The notes under the pieces were generated by a model, which saw nothing but the letters and a program-made list of their open reading frames with translations, was not told the DNA's origin and searched no databases. Shown here in pieces: positions 17,026-25,191 of a stretch of DNA of 64,000 bases. Made by a program: the position numbers and the translations under genes. Every line of letters begins with the position of its first letter. The stretch's first letter is position 1. This stretch comes from Pandoraea vervacti (GTDB lineage Bacteria; Pseudomonadota; Gammaproteobacteria; Burkholderiales; Burkholderiaceae). The stretch lies in assembly GCF_000934605.2 (NCBI RefSeq), contig NZ_CP010897.2:4092001-4156000 (forward strand), read 5' to 3'.

Positions 17026-18612
17026 TTACCGAATATTGGTAGCCATTTGCGAATCCGAGGCGGTCGATAGCCACTCGATGAGAATCGGTTTCTGCACTTT
17101 CCCAAGTGCGCTCTTCGGCAGGCTGTCGAAGATGACGACCCGGCGCGGCAGTTTGAAGCGCGCGATGCGGGTCGCAAGAAAGTCGAGAACGGCCTGCGGC
17201 GTGGCCGGAGCATCGGACGTCGGTACAACCACCGCCACCGGCACCTCTCCCCAGCGCTCGTCGGGCACGCCTACCACCGACGCTTCGAGCACGCCCGGGC
17301 AATCGACCAGCGCGTTTTCGATCTCCGCCGGATAAATGTTCTCGCCGCCCGAGATGATCATGTCCTTACTCCGGCCAACGACTTCGAAGCATCCGTCGTC
17401 GCGAAGCCGCGCGAGATCGCCCGAACGAAACCAGCCGTCCTCGAGGCCGAGGTTCCCGGGCGCGTGCCGAGTGCGCCAATACTCCCGCATGACGTTCGGC
17501 GCGCGCACGAGAATCTCGCCGACCTCGCCCGGCGCAACGTCGTGCCCCGCCCCGTCGACCAATCGCACTTCGACGCCCGGGCAGGCACGCCCGACCGCCC
17601 CCGGATGGGCCTTCGCTTCGCCGAAACGCAGCGCGATGGACACCGGTCCGGTCTCCGTCGCGCCGTAGACTTGTCCCAGCGGAATGCCGCGGGCATGAAA
17701 CGCATCGATGGCGGACATCGGCACCACGCTCGATCCGGCCATCACGCCGCGCAGCGAGGAGAGATCGGTCGTCGCCCACGCGGGGTGCATCTGCACCGCG
17801 CGCAGGGTCGCAGGCACCATCAGCGACAGCGAGGGACGGTGTCTGGCCACATCCGCCAGCCACGCCGCCGGATCGAAGCGCGGGTGCAGCGTGACGCTCG
17901 CTCCACGAAGCAACGCGGGCAGCGTCTGAATGCAGAGCCCGCCGACGTGAAACATCGGCAAGGTCGACAGGACATGATCGTCGGCGCGCATCTCGTGCGA
18001 CCACCAACTGGCTTCGGCATTGGCGAGCAGTCCGGCTTGCGTGTGAAGCGCGCCTTTCGGCTCGCCCGTCGTACCGGACGTATAGGCCAGCAGCACCGGC
18101 GCGTCGGCAGGCACGTCGGGGTACGCGACCGGCTTGACGGACGGCACCGCGATCAGCCCGTCGATAGGCGCGATGGCCGGCGGTGGCAGATCGGTAATCG
18201 GATCGTGCTCCAGCGTGTCGCGGATCTGGCGCGCCGTATCGCGATGCATGGCATCGAACCACAGCACGCGCACCCCCGCATGGCGCACAATCGCCGAGAG
18301 CTCCGGCACGGCAAGGCGGAAATTGAGCGGCAGGAAAATGGCACCGGCACGTGCGCAGGCGAAGAGCAGCGCCAGTTGCAGTTCGTCGTTCAGACCGAGA
18401 CAGGCGACGCGATCCCCCGGCGCAATACGCCATGTCTCACGCAGATGGCCGCCGACGCGCTCGATGCGTCGCCAAAGTGCGGCATAGTCGATCGTCAGGG
18501 CTTGCTCGCCAACACCGCACCGCAGCGCCAGCCGCTCGGGCGTGGCGCGCGCGTGACGGGCGAGCGCTTCTACAAAAGGCGTCAACTTGGTCTCCGTGAC
18601 GTTACTCACCAC
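17026..18612 (-). CDS. Class I adenylate-forming acyl/aryl-CoA ligase
   Basis: The 528-residue product carries the ANL superfamily motifs: P-loop LAYTSGTTGEPKGALHTQ (about 170-187), YGATETGPVS, GWFRSGDLARLRDDGCFEVVGRSKDMIISGGENIYPAEIE, and the C-terminal lysine in PKSALGKVQKP. It should activate a carboxylic acid as its CoA thioester. The substrate is unknown. It is the last gene of a minus-strand run with an acyl-CoA dehydrogenase-fold flavoprotein, a hydrolase and a NicX-type dioxygenase, so an aromatic or N-heteroaromatic acid is more likely than a fatty acid. Confidence 0.88.
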   Translation of the reverse strand: MVSNVTETKLTPFVEALARHARATPERLALRCGVGEQALTIDYAALWRRIERVGGHLRETWRIAPGDRVACLGLNDELQLALLFACARAGAIFLPLNFRLAVPELSAIVRHAGVRVLWFDAMHRDTARQIRDTLEHDPITDLPPPAIAPIDGLIAVPSVKPVAYPDVPADAPVLLAYTSGTTGEPKGALHTQAGLLANAEASWWSHEMRADDHVLSTLPMFHVGGLCIQTLPALLRGASVTLHPRFDPAAWLADVARHRPSLSLMVPATLRAVQMHPAWATTDLSSLRGVMAGSSVVPMSAIDAFHARGIPLGQVYGATETGPVSIALRFGEAKAHPGAVGRACPGVEVRLVDGAGHDVAPGEVGEILVRAPNVMREYWRTRHAPGNLGLEDGWFRSGDLARLRDDGCFEVVGRSKDMIISGGENIYPAEIENALVDCPGVLEASVVGVPDERWGEVPVAVVVPTSDAPATPQAVLDFLATRIARFKLPRRVVIFDSLPKSALGKVQKPILIEWLSTASDSQMATNIR

Positions 18613-18651
18613 CCATACCCTCCTACCTCCCCATACCGCCCACGCCGCGCA

Positions 18652-19896
18652 TTACTCGTCGCGCTCGCCCGGTTCGTAGAGCGCTTCGCGGCCGATACGA
18701 TCGAGACACAACTCCGCCGTCCACGGCAGCATCAACGCGCCGCAACGCGAATCCCGATACATGCGCTCGAGCGGCAGCGTCTTGAGCATGGACTGCCCGC
18801 CGCAGGTGCGAATCGCGAGGCGGCACAACTCGTTGGCGTTCTCCATGATCGTGTACTGCGCCGCGTACGCGCGCAGCCGCGCCTCCTTGCCCGGGTCGGC
18901 CCGACCGTCCTGCAATGCGCGCAGGAACAAGGCCCGCGTCTGCTCCAGCATGATGTGCATCTGAGCGACCGCGATCTGCTTGGTCGGATACATCCGACGC
19001 TTGACCGGCGCCCCCATGCCTTCGGCTTCGCCGCGCAGATAGCGAACGGTGAAATCGTACGCTGCCTGCGCAATGCCCATATAGGTGGGCGCGAGCGTCA
19101 TGAACATGTGCGGCCAGCGGCTGGCGGCCTGATAGTAGACGCCGCGCGGCATGAGTTGCAGCTCGTCCGCCACGAACACGTCCTTGAAGAGCAACGTACG
19201 CGAGACGGTACCGCGCATGCCCAGCGGATCCCAGTCGCCGGTGACGGTCACGCCCGGGGCGTCGCCCGGCACCGCGATGTAGAACGTGTCCTTCATCGAC
19301 AGTTCGGGTTTGTCTTCCGTGCACAGCACGCCGTAGTAATTGGCGGCGCCCGAGAGCGACGCGAAGATCTTGCGACCATTGATCAGCCAGCCGCCGTCGA
19401 CCTTCGTCGCGGTGGTGCCGAACGGCGCCTTGCCGGCGGCGGCCGCGCTGCCCTCGGAGAAGGGCTGGGCGTAGATCGCGCCATCCTGAATGACACGTGC
19501 GAAGTGATGCTTGCGATAGCCCGCGTGTTCGGTGCGTTGTTCGGGCGTCATGTCGAGATCGTCGGCGAGAATGCCGGTCCACATCATCGAGCACGTGTGC
19601 ATGTTGAACGTGAGCGCCGTGGCGCCGCAATGACGGCCCAGTTCGGCGGAGACCATCATATAGGTCGCGAAGTCCGCCCCCAGACCGCCCTCCGCCTCGG
19701 GGATGCACAACTTCAGCAATCCGGCGGCGCGCATGTCGTCGTAGTTCTCGAACGGGAACGACGCTTCGCGATCCCAGCGCGCGGCGCGCGGCGCGAGCGA
19801 TTCGCGCCCGACCTGTTCTGCCAGCGCCAGCAGGCGCCGTTGCTTGTCCGTGAGCGGATAGTGCTCGCCGACGATCGAAGGGGGCTGATAGGCCAC
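18652..19896 (-). CDS. Acyl-CoA dehydrogenase-fold flavoprotein
   Basis: The 414-residue product has an N-terminal helical domain (ALAEQVGRESLAPRAARWDREASFP), the FAD-binding middle domain (AQPFSEGSAAAAGKAPFGTTATKVDGGWLINGRKIFASLSGA) and a C-terminal helical domain (YPTKQIAVAQMHIMLEQTRALF). Where typical dehydrogenases have IYEGTSEIQ with the catalytic glutamate, this protein has MLPWTAELC, so the usual base appears to be absent. With a flavin reductase in the same regulon, it could instead be a two-component flavin monooxygenase on this fold. It lies 39 bases upstream of the CoA-ligase gene. Confidence 0.82.
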   Translation of the reverse strand: MAYQPPSIVGEHYPLTDKQRRLLALAEQVGRESLAPRAARWDREASFPFENYDDMRAAGLLKLCIPEAEGGLGADFATYMMVSAELGRHCGATALTFNMHTCSMMWTGILADDLDMTPEQRTEHAGYRKHHFARVIQDGAIYAQPFSEGSAAAAGKAPFGTTATKVDGGWLINGRKIFASLSGAANYYGVLCTEDKPELSMKDTFYIAVPGDAPGVTVTGDWDPLGMRGTVSRTLLFKDVFVADELQLMPRGVYYQAASRWPHMFMTLAPTYMGIAQAAYDFTVRYLRGEAEGMGAPVKRRMYPTKQIAVAQMHIMLEQTRALFLRALQDGRADPGKEARLRAYAAQYTIMENANELCRLAIRTCGGQSMLKTLPLERMYRDSRCGALMLPWTAELCLDRIGREALYEPGERDE

Positions 19897-19953
19897 GGTT
19901 GTCTCCTGATGTGTTCTGGGGATGGACGGAAGTGAGGGAGGACTGGCGTGCAG

Positions 19954-20769
19954 TCAGGCTCGCAGATCGGCGAGGAACGCTCGCACCTCGGCGTCGAAGG
20001 CCGCGGGGTGCGTGAGATTCATCAGATGGCCGGCGCCCGGCAGGCAAACGTAGCGGGCGTTCGGAATGACCTCGGCCATGCGGGCCATGACTTTCGGCGG
20101 CGCGTTGTTGTCGTGCTCGCCCGCGACAAGCAACACGGGGACGGACAAACGCGCCAGCGCTGCGCGCTGTTCGAACCCCACCAGCGCCTGCAAGGCGGCG
20201 CGGTAAGCTTCGGGCGTGAGCGCGCCCATGGCCTCCACGGCCAGCGCGTGCGCTGCTTCGCGCGCGGCGTCGTCAGGCTCGCCCAGCATGCCCGGCACGA
20301 TGGCGTCGGCCATCTCGCGCAGTGTCTTGCCCGCGTCGAGCGGCGCGGTGCGCTGTCGCACGAACTCCCGCTGAAAGTCGCCGTCCGGTTTGCCGAATGC
20401 GGGCGACGTGCCGCAAAGCACGAGCGCGGCGACATCGCGGGTGAAGGGTTCGCCACGCGCCATCAACTCCTGCGCCACCATGCCGCCCATGCTGTGACCG
20501 ACCAGCACGAAGCGCGACGGCGCGAGCGAGTCGAGCAAGGTACGCAGACTGTCCGCGAGGGCCGCCATCGTCGGCGCGGCGGGCATCGCACTCTCGCCGT
20601 ACCCCGGCATGTCCCACGCCACGACGCGATACCCCGCCGCAACGAATGTCTCGAACTGCGCCGGCCAGACGTTGCGATTGCCGCCGATGCCGTGCAGCAG
20701 CACGAGTGTGAGCGGGCCGTCGCCTTCCACGCGACAGGAGGGGCAGGCAAGCGTGGTGCACGCCATCAT
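19954..20769 (-). CDS. Alpha/beta hydrolase, NicD-like
   Basis: The product is about 271 residues. LVLLHGIGGNRNVW forms the oxyanion-hole region (about 20-33), the nucleophile elbow is VGHSMGGMVAQEL (Ser near residue 100), and the catalytic His lies in GAGHLMNLTHP near the C-terminus. Its start overlaps the stop of the NicX-like gene. In nicotinate breakdown NicD hydrolyses N-formylmaleamate, the product of NicX, so this pairing supports ring-cleavage product hydrolysis. General esterase activity cannot be excluded. Confidence 0.85.
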   Translation of the reverse strand: MMACTTLACPSCRVEGDGPLTLVLLHGIGGNRNVWPAQFETFVAAGYRVVAWDMPGYGESAMPAAPTMAALADSLRTLLDSLAPSRFVLVGHSMGGMVAQELMARGEPFTRDVAALVLCGTSPAFGKPDGDFQREFVRQRTAPLDAGKTLREMADAIVPGMLGEPDDAAREAAHALAVEAMGALTPEAYRAALQALVGFEQRAALARLSVPVLLVAGEHDNNAPPKVMARMAEVIPNARYVCLPGAGHLMNLTHPAAFDAEVRAFLADLRA

Positions 20770-21812
20770 GCGAATTCGCCTTGCAGTTGCCCGTCGCGCA
20801 CCACGACATCGCCATCGAGCGCGATCGTGCACTTGCGCAGCGGCAGGTCGAAGTGACCCAGCGTATGGCGTCCCGCGACCTCATTGGCGCCCGTCGAGTA
20901 GAGGAAGTTGCCGGCGAAGGCACGTTGCTCCGTGCCGTTGCAGTCGCGTTTGTCGTAGCAGGCGAGTGCATCCCAGCGCGCGCGCGGGTTCAGGCCGAAG
21001 CCGACGTGCGAGACGGCATACGCCTCGCGATCGCCCCATGCCGCGAAATAATCGCGCATGAGATCCACGTCGACGCCCTCGCCGTCGATGGCCACGACGT
21101 AGTCATCCTCGACGGTCAGTGCGATACGGTCGCGCAGGTATTGTTTGAAGGTGAGGTTGATGTCGCCGGGCGCCAGCACGAGTTGACCGTTCACGCTGTG
21201 CGCGGCGGGAAACGCCAGCGCCAGGCCGCCGGGCCAGTGCGCCACCTGGCCGGGCTTGGCGCACCAGCCCCACACACCGCCGACGCGCGCGTCGCGCAGT
21301 CCGATGCGCAGATCGGTCCCGGCGGCCGATGTCACGTGCATCTGCGCTGCGCCGCGCAAACGCTTGATGGCGGCGCGCACCTTCGGCTCCATTGCCGGAT
21401 CGGTGGCGCAGCGCTCCAGAATCTCGGGATGTTCGTTCGACACCATGAGCACGCGTGCGCCGCCGCCGAGAATTTCCGGCAGTTCGGGGGCGTGCAGCAG
21501 GCCTTCGACGGTGCAATCGACAACGAGCGTTGCCGTCTTCAGCGCGGCGACGACCGGGGCCAATTGCCCCAACGCGTCGCTTGCGCCGGTCGAGCGCACG
21601 GGCACCGGCGCGGCCAGTCGCGGGCTGGGCACGATCAGCCGGAAAGGCCTTGCGCCAAGCGACTCGGCGGCCAGTTGCGCTAATTCCACGTTGACAGGCC
21701 GGGATTGCGTTTCGGCTACAATCGCCACCACATCACCGGGTCGTATGTCGCAGCGCCGCAAAGTCTCGGCAAATACGTCGATCCACTTATGCTCGATTCG
21801 CTCGATCAGCAT
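20766..21812 (-). CDS. NicX-like 2,5-dihydroxypyridine 5,6-dioxygenase family protein
   Basis: The 348-residue product belongs to the family that joins 2,5-dihydroxypyridine dioxygenases and M29-like aminopeptidases. His269 (VSHVGFG) and the His320-x-Asp322 pair (GHFDLP) are in the places expected for the mononuclear Fe(II) ligands of NicX. The length also matches. The predicted reaction is extradiol-type opening of a hydroxylated N-heteroaromatic ring, but the true substrate is unknown, as NicC, NicE and NicF homologues are not in the window. It is first in the minus-strand operon, divergent from flavin reductase and MarR genes. Confidence 0.78.
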   Translation of the reverse strand: MLIERIEHKWIDVFAETLRRCDIRPGDVVAIVAETQSRPVNVELAQLAAESLGARPFRLIVPSPRLAAPVPVRSTGASDALGQLAPVVAALKTATLVVDCTVEGLLHAPELPEILGGGARVLMVSNEHPEILERCATDPAMEPKVRAAIKRLRGAAQMHVTSAAGTDLRIGLRDARVGGVWGWCAKPGQVAHWPGGLALAFPAAHSVNGQLVLAPGDINLTFKQYLRDRIALTVEDDYVVAIDGEGVDVDLMRDYFAAWGDREAYAVSHVGFGLNPRARWDALACYDKRDCNGTEQRAFAGNFLYSTGANEVAGRHTLGHFDLPLRKCTIALDGDVVVRDGQLQGEFA

Positions 21813-21900
21813 ATCGTCTCCTGAGCGTCTGACCCTTGCGCCCCTGCGGGGCTCCGTTGGCCATCACGCGTCTTGTCGATCTGTTGTTCGTGCCATAGTA

Positions 21901-21914
21901 TATGAATATTCATA
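21901..21914. promoter_or_regulatory. Palindromic operator between the divergent catabolic operons
   Basis: TATGAATATTCATA is a perfect 14-bp palindrome 89 bases upstream of the NicX-like gene and 44 bases upstream of the flavin reductase gene. The length and AT-rich character fit a MarR-family operator, and a MarR gene is the second gene of the rightward operon. It overlaps plausible -35/-10 elements on the minus strand. Confidence 0.55.
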
Positions 21915-21957
21915 CAAATCAACCCGATCAAATTTGCCGGACGGGAGTGCAGGGAAA

Positions 21958-22476
21958 GTGAACGCCAAACGCGCCGCAACGCCAGATTTCGACAGCACGG
22001 CTTTTCGCAATGCGCTCAGTCAGTTTGCGACCGGGGTCACTGTGATTACCACGCGAGCCGAAGACGGTTCGCTCATCGGCATCACCGCGAGCTCATTCAA
22101 TTCGGTCTCGCTCACGCCACCGCTCATTCTGTGGAGTCTCGCCACGCGCGCCGGAAGCATGCCCGTCTTCCGTGAAAACTCGCATTACGTGGTGAACGTG
22201 CTGGCCGCCGATCAGTTGGACATCTGCAAGCGTTTTGCGACGATGAAGGGCGACCGGTTCGCGGGCGTACCGTACACGTTGTCCGCCTCGGGCACGCCTG
22301 TGCTCGACGGTGCGCTGGCGTGGTTCGAGTGCCACAACCGCAGCCGTTACGACGAAGGCGATCATGTGATCTTCGTGGGCGAAGTCGAGCGGTGCGGCGT
22401 GCATGCGCAGGCAGGCGATCGTACGCCGCTCGTCTTCCACGGCGGCAGTTTCCACAAACCCCAATCGCTGGGCTAA
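21958..22476 (+). CDS. Flavin reductase (HpaC/RutF-like)
   Basis: The 172-residue product has the FMN-binding split-barrel flavin reductase signature: FRNALSQFATGVTVITT, GITASSFNSVSLTPPLILWSL, NVLAADQLDICKRFA, and C-terminal PLVFHGGSFHKP. Such proteins supply reduced flavin to a separate oxygenase component. No classic HpaB-type partner is adjacent, which makes the divergent acyl-CoA dehydrogenase-fold protein a candidate partner. GTG at 21958 is chosen because it follows GGGAG at suitable spacing. It is eight bases upstream of the MarR gene. Confidence 0.88.
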   Translation: MNAKRAATPDFDSTAFRNALSQFATGVTVITTRAEDGSLIGITASSFNSVSLTPPLILWSLATRAGSMPVFRENSHYVVNVLAADQLDICKRFATMKGDRFAGVPYTLSASGTPVLDGALAWFECHNRSRYDEGDHVIFVGEVERCGVHAQAGDRTPLVFHGGSFHKPQSLG

Positions 22477-22484
22477 GACGCATC

Positions 22485-22937
22485 ATGTCTGCTGCGAGCG
22501 CGCCCTTCGTCGACGACTATCTGGCGTACCTGCTCGCGCGCGCGAGCGCACTGGTCTCGGACGAATTCCATCGCGAAGTCGCCGCGGCAGGTCTCGGCGT
22601 GCTGGAGTGGCGCGTGCTCGCCACGCTCTCCGACGACCGGGCACGCACCGTCAACCAACTGGCGGACATCGTGCTTGCCAAGCAACCGACCGTCACCAAG
22701 GTCATCGATCGACTCGAAGCCTCGGGCTACGTTCTCAGGGGGGAGAGCGCGACCGATCGACGCCAGTCGCTCGTCTCGCTCACGGGGGCGGGCATCGTTC
22801 ACGTCAAGCCACTGCTCGACAGCGCCCGCCGCCACGAAGCGCGTGTGCTCGCCCGCTTCGGCCAGACCCAATCGGCGCAACTCAAGGACGCGCTGCGCGA
22901 ACTCATCCACCAGATGACGGATTGCCGCCAGCCGTAG
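22485..22937 (+). CDS. MarR family transcriptional regulator
   Basis: The 150-residue product has a winged helix with EWRVLATLSDDRARTVNQLADIVLAKQPTVTKVIDRLEASGYV and the wing motif RGESATDRRQSLVSLT. It is co-transcribed with the flavin reductase gene and probably represses both divergent operons through the 21901-21914 palindrome. NicR of the nicotinate pathway is also a MarR-family repressor, which matches the NicX/NicD-like neighbours. Confidence 0.9.
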   Translation: MSAASAPFVDDYLAYLLARASALVSDEFHREVAAAGLGVLEWRVLATLSDDRARTVNQLADIVLAKQPTVTKVIDRLEASGYVLRGESATDRRQSLVSLTGAGIVHVKPLLDSARRHEARVLARFGQTQSAQLKDALRELIHQMTDCRQP

Positions 22938-23155
22938 ATGTTTTCGCCCCCCGGCTTCAAGTTCCGACGAACTCGCATCGAATTCGATCAATTTCACGAA
23001 AATTAAAATAATCCACCGAGAAATCGGCAAAATCGCCTTCCGAATTTCAATTTAGCGTTTCACGCCCTTCGAATACGCAAGCACCTGCGGCGAGGAATTT
23101 CCTACACTATCTGGGATTTCTCCTTCCATGATTCGCCCTCACAAAGCGCTTGCGT

Positions 23156-23833
23156 ATGAACGTTTCGAACGCTGCGGCTAGCACCGCAGATACCTCCATG
23201 ACTCGCGAGCGTCGCGTGTGGGATATCAGCGCACCACTGAGCGCCGACACGCCCGTGTGGCCCGGCGATACGCCCTTCACGGAGCAAGCCGTCTGGCAGA
23301 TCGGTCCGGGCTGCCCCGTCAACGTCGGTCGGATCACGCTCTCGCCGCACACCGGCGCGCATGCCGACGCGCCGCGTCATTACGACGACGAAGGCGTGTG
23401 TATCGGCGAAGTCGATCTCCAGACCTATCTCGGTCCGTGCCGCGTGATTCATTGCCTCGGCGCGTCGCCACTCGTCACTCCCGAGATGGTCGAGCCTTAT
23501 CTGACGGATGTGCCTTCGCGAGTGCTCCTGCGTACGTATGCGCAAGCGCCTGTGGACCGCTGGGACAGCGAGTTCTGCGCTGTCGCACCTGAAACCATCG
23601 ATCTGCTCGCCTCGCGCGGCGTGGCGCTCGTGGGCATCGACACGCCGTCGCTCGATCCGCAGCAGAGCAAGACGATGGACGCACATCACCGGATTCGCGC
23701 CCACCGCATGGCGATTCTCGAAGGACTGGTGCTCGACGCCATCGAGCCCGCCGACTACGAACTCATCGCGCTGCCGCTGAAGTTCATGCGGCTCGACGCG
23801 AGCCCCGTGCGCGCCGCGCTGCGTTCGCTCTGA
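23156..23833 (+). CDS. kynB: Kynurenine formamidase KynB
   Basis: The product is about 225 residues of the bacterial cyclase-like metal-dependent formamidase family. It hydrolyses N-formylkynurenine to kynurenine and formate. The metal motif HTGAHADAPRHY lies near residues 65-76, WDISAPLSADTPVWPGD marks the N-terminus, and GIDTPSLDPQQSKTMDAHH the middle. Starts at 23156 or 23198 are both possible; neither has a good Shine-Dalgarno. It heads a kynB-kynU-kynA operon. Confidence 0.93.
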   Translation: MNVSNAAASTADTSMTRERRVWDISAPLSADTPVWPGDTPFTEQAVWQIGPGCPVNVGRITLSPHTGAHADAPRHYDDEGVCIGEVDLQTYLGPCRVIHCLGASPLVTPEMVEPYLTDVPSRVLLRTYAQAPVDRWDSEFCAVAPETIDLLASRGVALVGIDTPSLDPQQSKTMDAHHRIRAHRMAILEGLVLDAIEPADYELIALPLKFMRLDASPVRAALRSL

Positions 23834-23921
23834 GCCTCGCGCCTGCACCGCGCTTCAAAGCCTTTCCGCCTTTCCATTGCCTTTCCTTTCATTGCAGTTC
23901 CATTACTCGACAACGCAAACC

Positions 23922-25175
23922 ATGACGTCTTCCCGCAACGATTGTCTGGCCCTCGACGCGGCCGATCCGCTTGCGCCGCTGCGCGCGCAGTTCGACCTGC
24001 CGCCGGGCGTGATTTACCTCGACGGCAACTCGCTGGGCGCCCGCCCGATCGCTTCGGCCAAACGCGCTCAGGAGGTGATTACGGCCGAATGGGGCGTCGG
24101 CCTCATTCGCAGCTGGAACGAAGCCGACTGGTTCGCGCTGCCGCGCACGCTGGGCGACGCGCTCGCCCCGATCGTGGGCGCGGGCAAGGGCGAAGTGGTG
24201 GTCACGGACACCACGTCGAGCAACCTGTTCAAGGTGATGGCCGCAGCGCTCGACGCACAACGCACGCGCGCCCCGCAGCGCAAGGTTGTCGTCTCCGAGC
24301 GCAGCAACTTCCCGACCGATCTTTACATCGTGCAGGGCCTCACGCGTCTGCTCGACGACGGCTACTCGCTGCGCCTGATCGATTCACCGGACGATTTGCC
24401 CGGTGCGCTGGGCGACGACGTGGCGGTGGTTCTGCTCACGCATGTGAACTACCGCACGGGCGCGATGTACGACATGGCCGCGCGCACTGCCGAGATTCAC
24501 GCATCGGGCGCATTGGCCGTGTGGGATCTGTGCCACTCCGCAGGCGCGGTGCCGGTGGATCTGAACGGCGCAAACGCAGACTACGCGGTGGGTTGCACGT
24601 ACAAGTACCTCAACGGCGGTCCCGGGGCGCCCGCATTCGTGTGGGTCAACAAGAAGCATCAGGACACGTTCTGGCAGCCGCTGTCGGGCTGGTGGGGCCA
24701 CCGCACCCCGTTCGCAATGACGCCGGAGTACACACCGGACGACGGTATCGGTCGTTATCTGTGCGGCACGCAGCCGATCGTTTCGCTCTCGCTGGTGCAA
24801 TGCGGTCTGGACATCTTCGCGCAGACGTCGATGCAGGCGCTGCGTCGCAAATCGCTGGCGCTCACGGATCTGTTCATTGAACTGGTCGAAGCGCGTTGCG
24901 CGCAATTCCCGCTCACGCTCGTGACGCCGCGCGACCACGCCGCGCGTGGCTCGCAGGTGAGCTTCGAGCATCCGCAAGGATTTGCCGTGATTCAGGCGCT
25001 GATCGCGCGCGGCGTCATCGGCGACTATCGCGAGCCGCGCATCATGCGCTTTGGCATGACGCCGCTCTACACGAGCTTTGCCGACGTGTGGGATTCGGTC
25101 GAGATTCTGCGCGACGTGCTGAGCACGGAGTCGTGGGACAAGCCGGAGTTCCATCGCCGTGGTGCGGTGACCTGA
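23922..25175 (+). CDS. kynU: Kynureninase KynU
   Basis: The 417-residue PLP enzyme cleaves kynurenine to anthranilate and alanine. The PLP lysine lies in GCTYKYLNGGPGAPAF. Other family motifs are LPPGVIYLDGNSLGARP near the N-terminus, DTTSSNLFKVMAAAL, and LTHVNYRTGAMYDMA. The ATG at 23922 gives the usual length; an upstream in-frame start would add 15 odd residues. It lies between kynB and kynA. Confidence 0.95.
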   Translation: MTSSRNDCLALDAADPLAPLRAQFDLPPGVIYLDGNSLGARPIASAKRAQEVITAEWGVGLIRSWNEADWFALPRTLGDALAPIVGAGKGEVVVTDTTSSNLFKVMAAALDAQRTRAPQRKVVVSERSNFPTDLYIVQGLTRLLDDGYSLRLIDSPDDLPGALGDDVAVVLLTHVNYRTGAMYDMAARTAEIHASGALAVWDLCHSAGAVPVDLNGANADYAVGCTYKYLNGGPGAPAFVWVNKKHQDTFWQPLSGWWGHRTPFAMTPEYTPDDGIGRYLCGTQPIVSLSLVQCGLDIFAQTSMQALRRKSLALTDLFIELVEARCAQFPLTLVTPRDHAARGSQVSFEHPQGFAVIQALIARGVIGDYREPRIMRFGMTPLYTSFADVWDSVEILRDVLSTESWDKPEFHRRGAVT

Positions 25176-25191
25176 GCAAGGAGTGGTCAGC

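Noticed and set aside
17464..19935. An 823-codon plus-strand frame under the ligase and dehydrogenase genes
   Set aside because: It spans two real minus-strand genes and their gap; the composition is typical of an antisense frame in GC-rich DNA.
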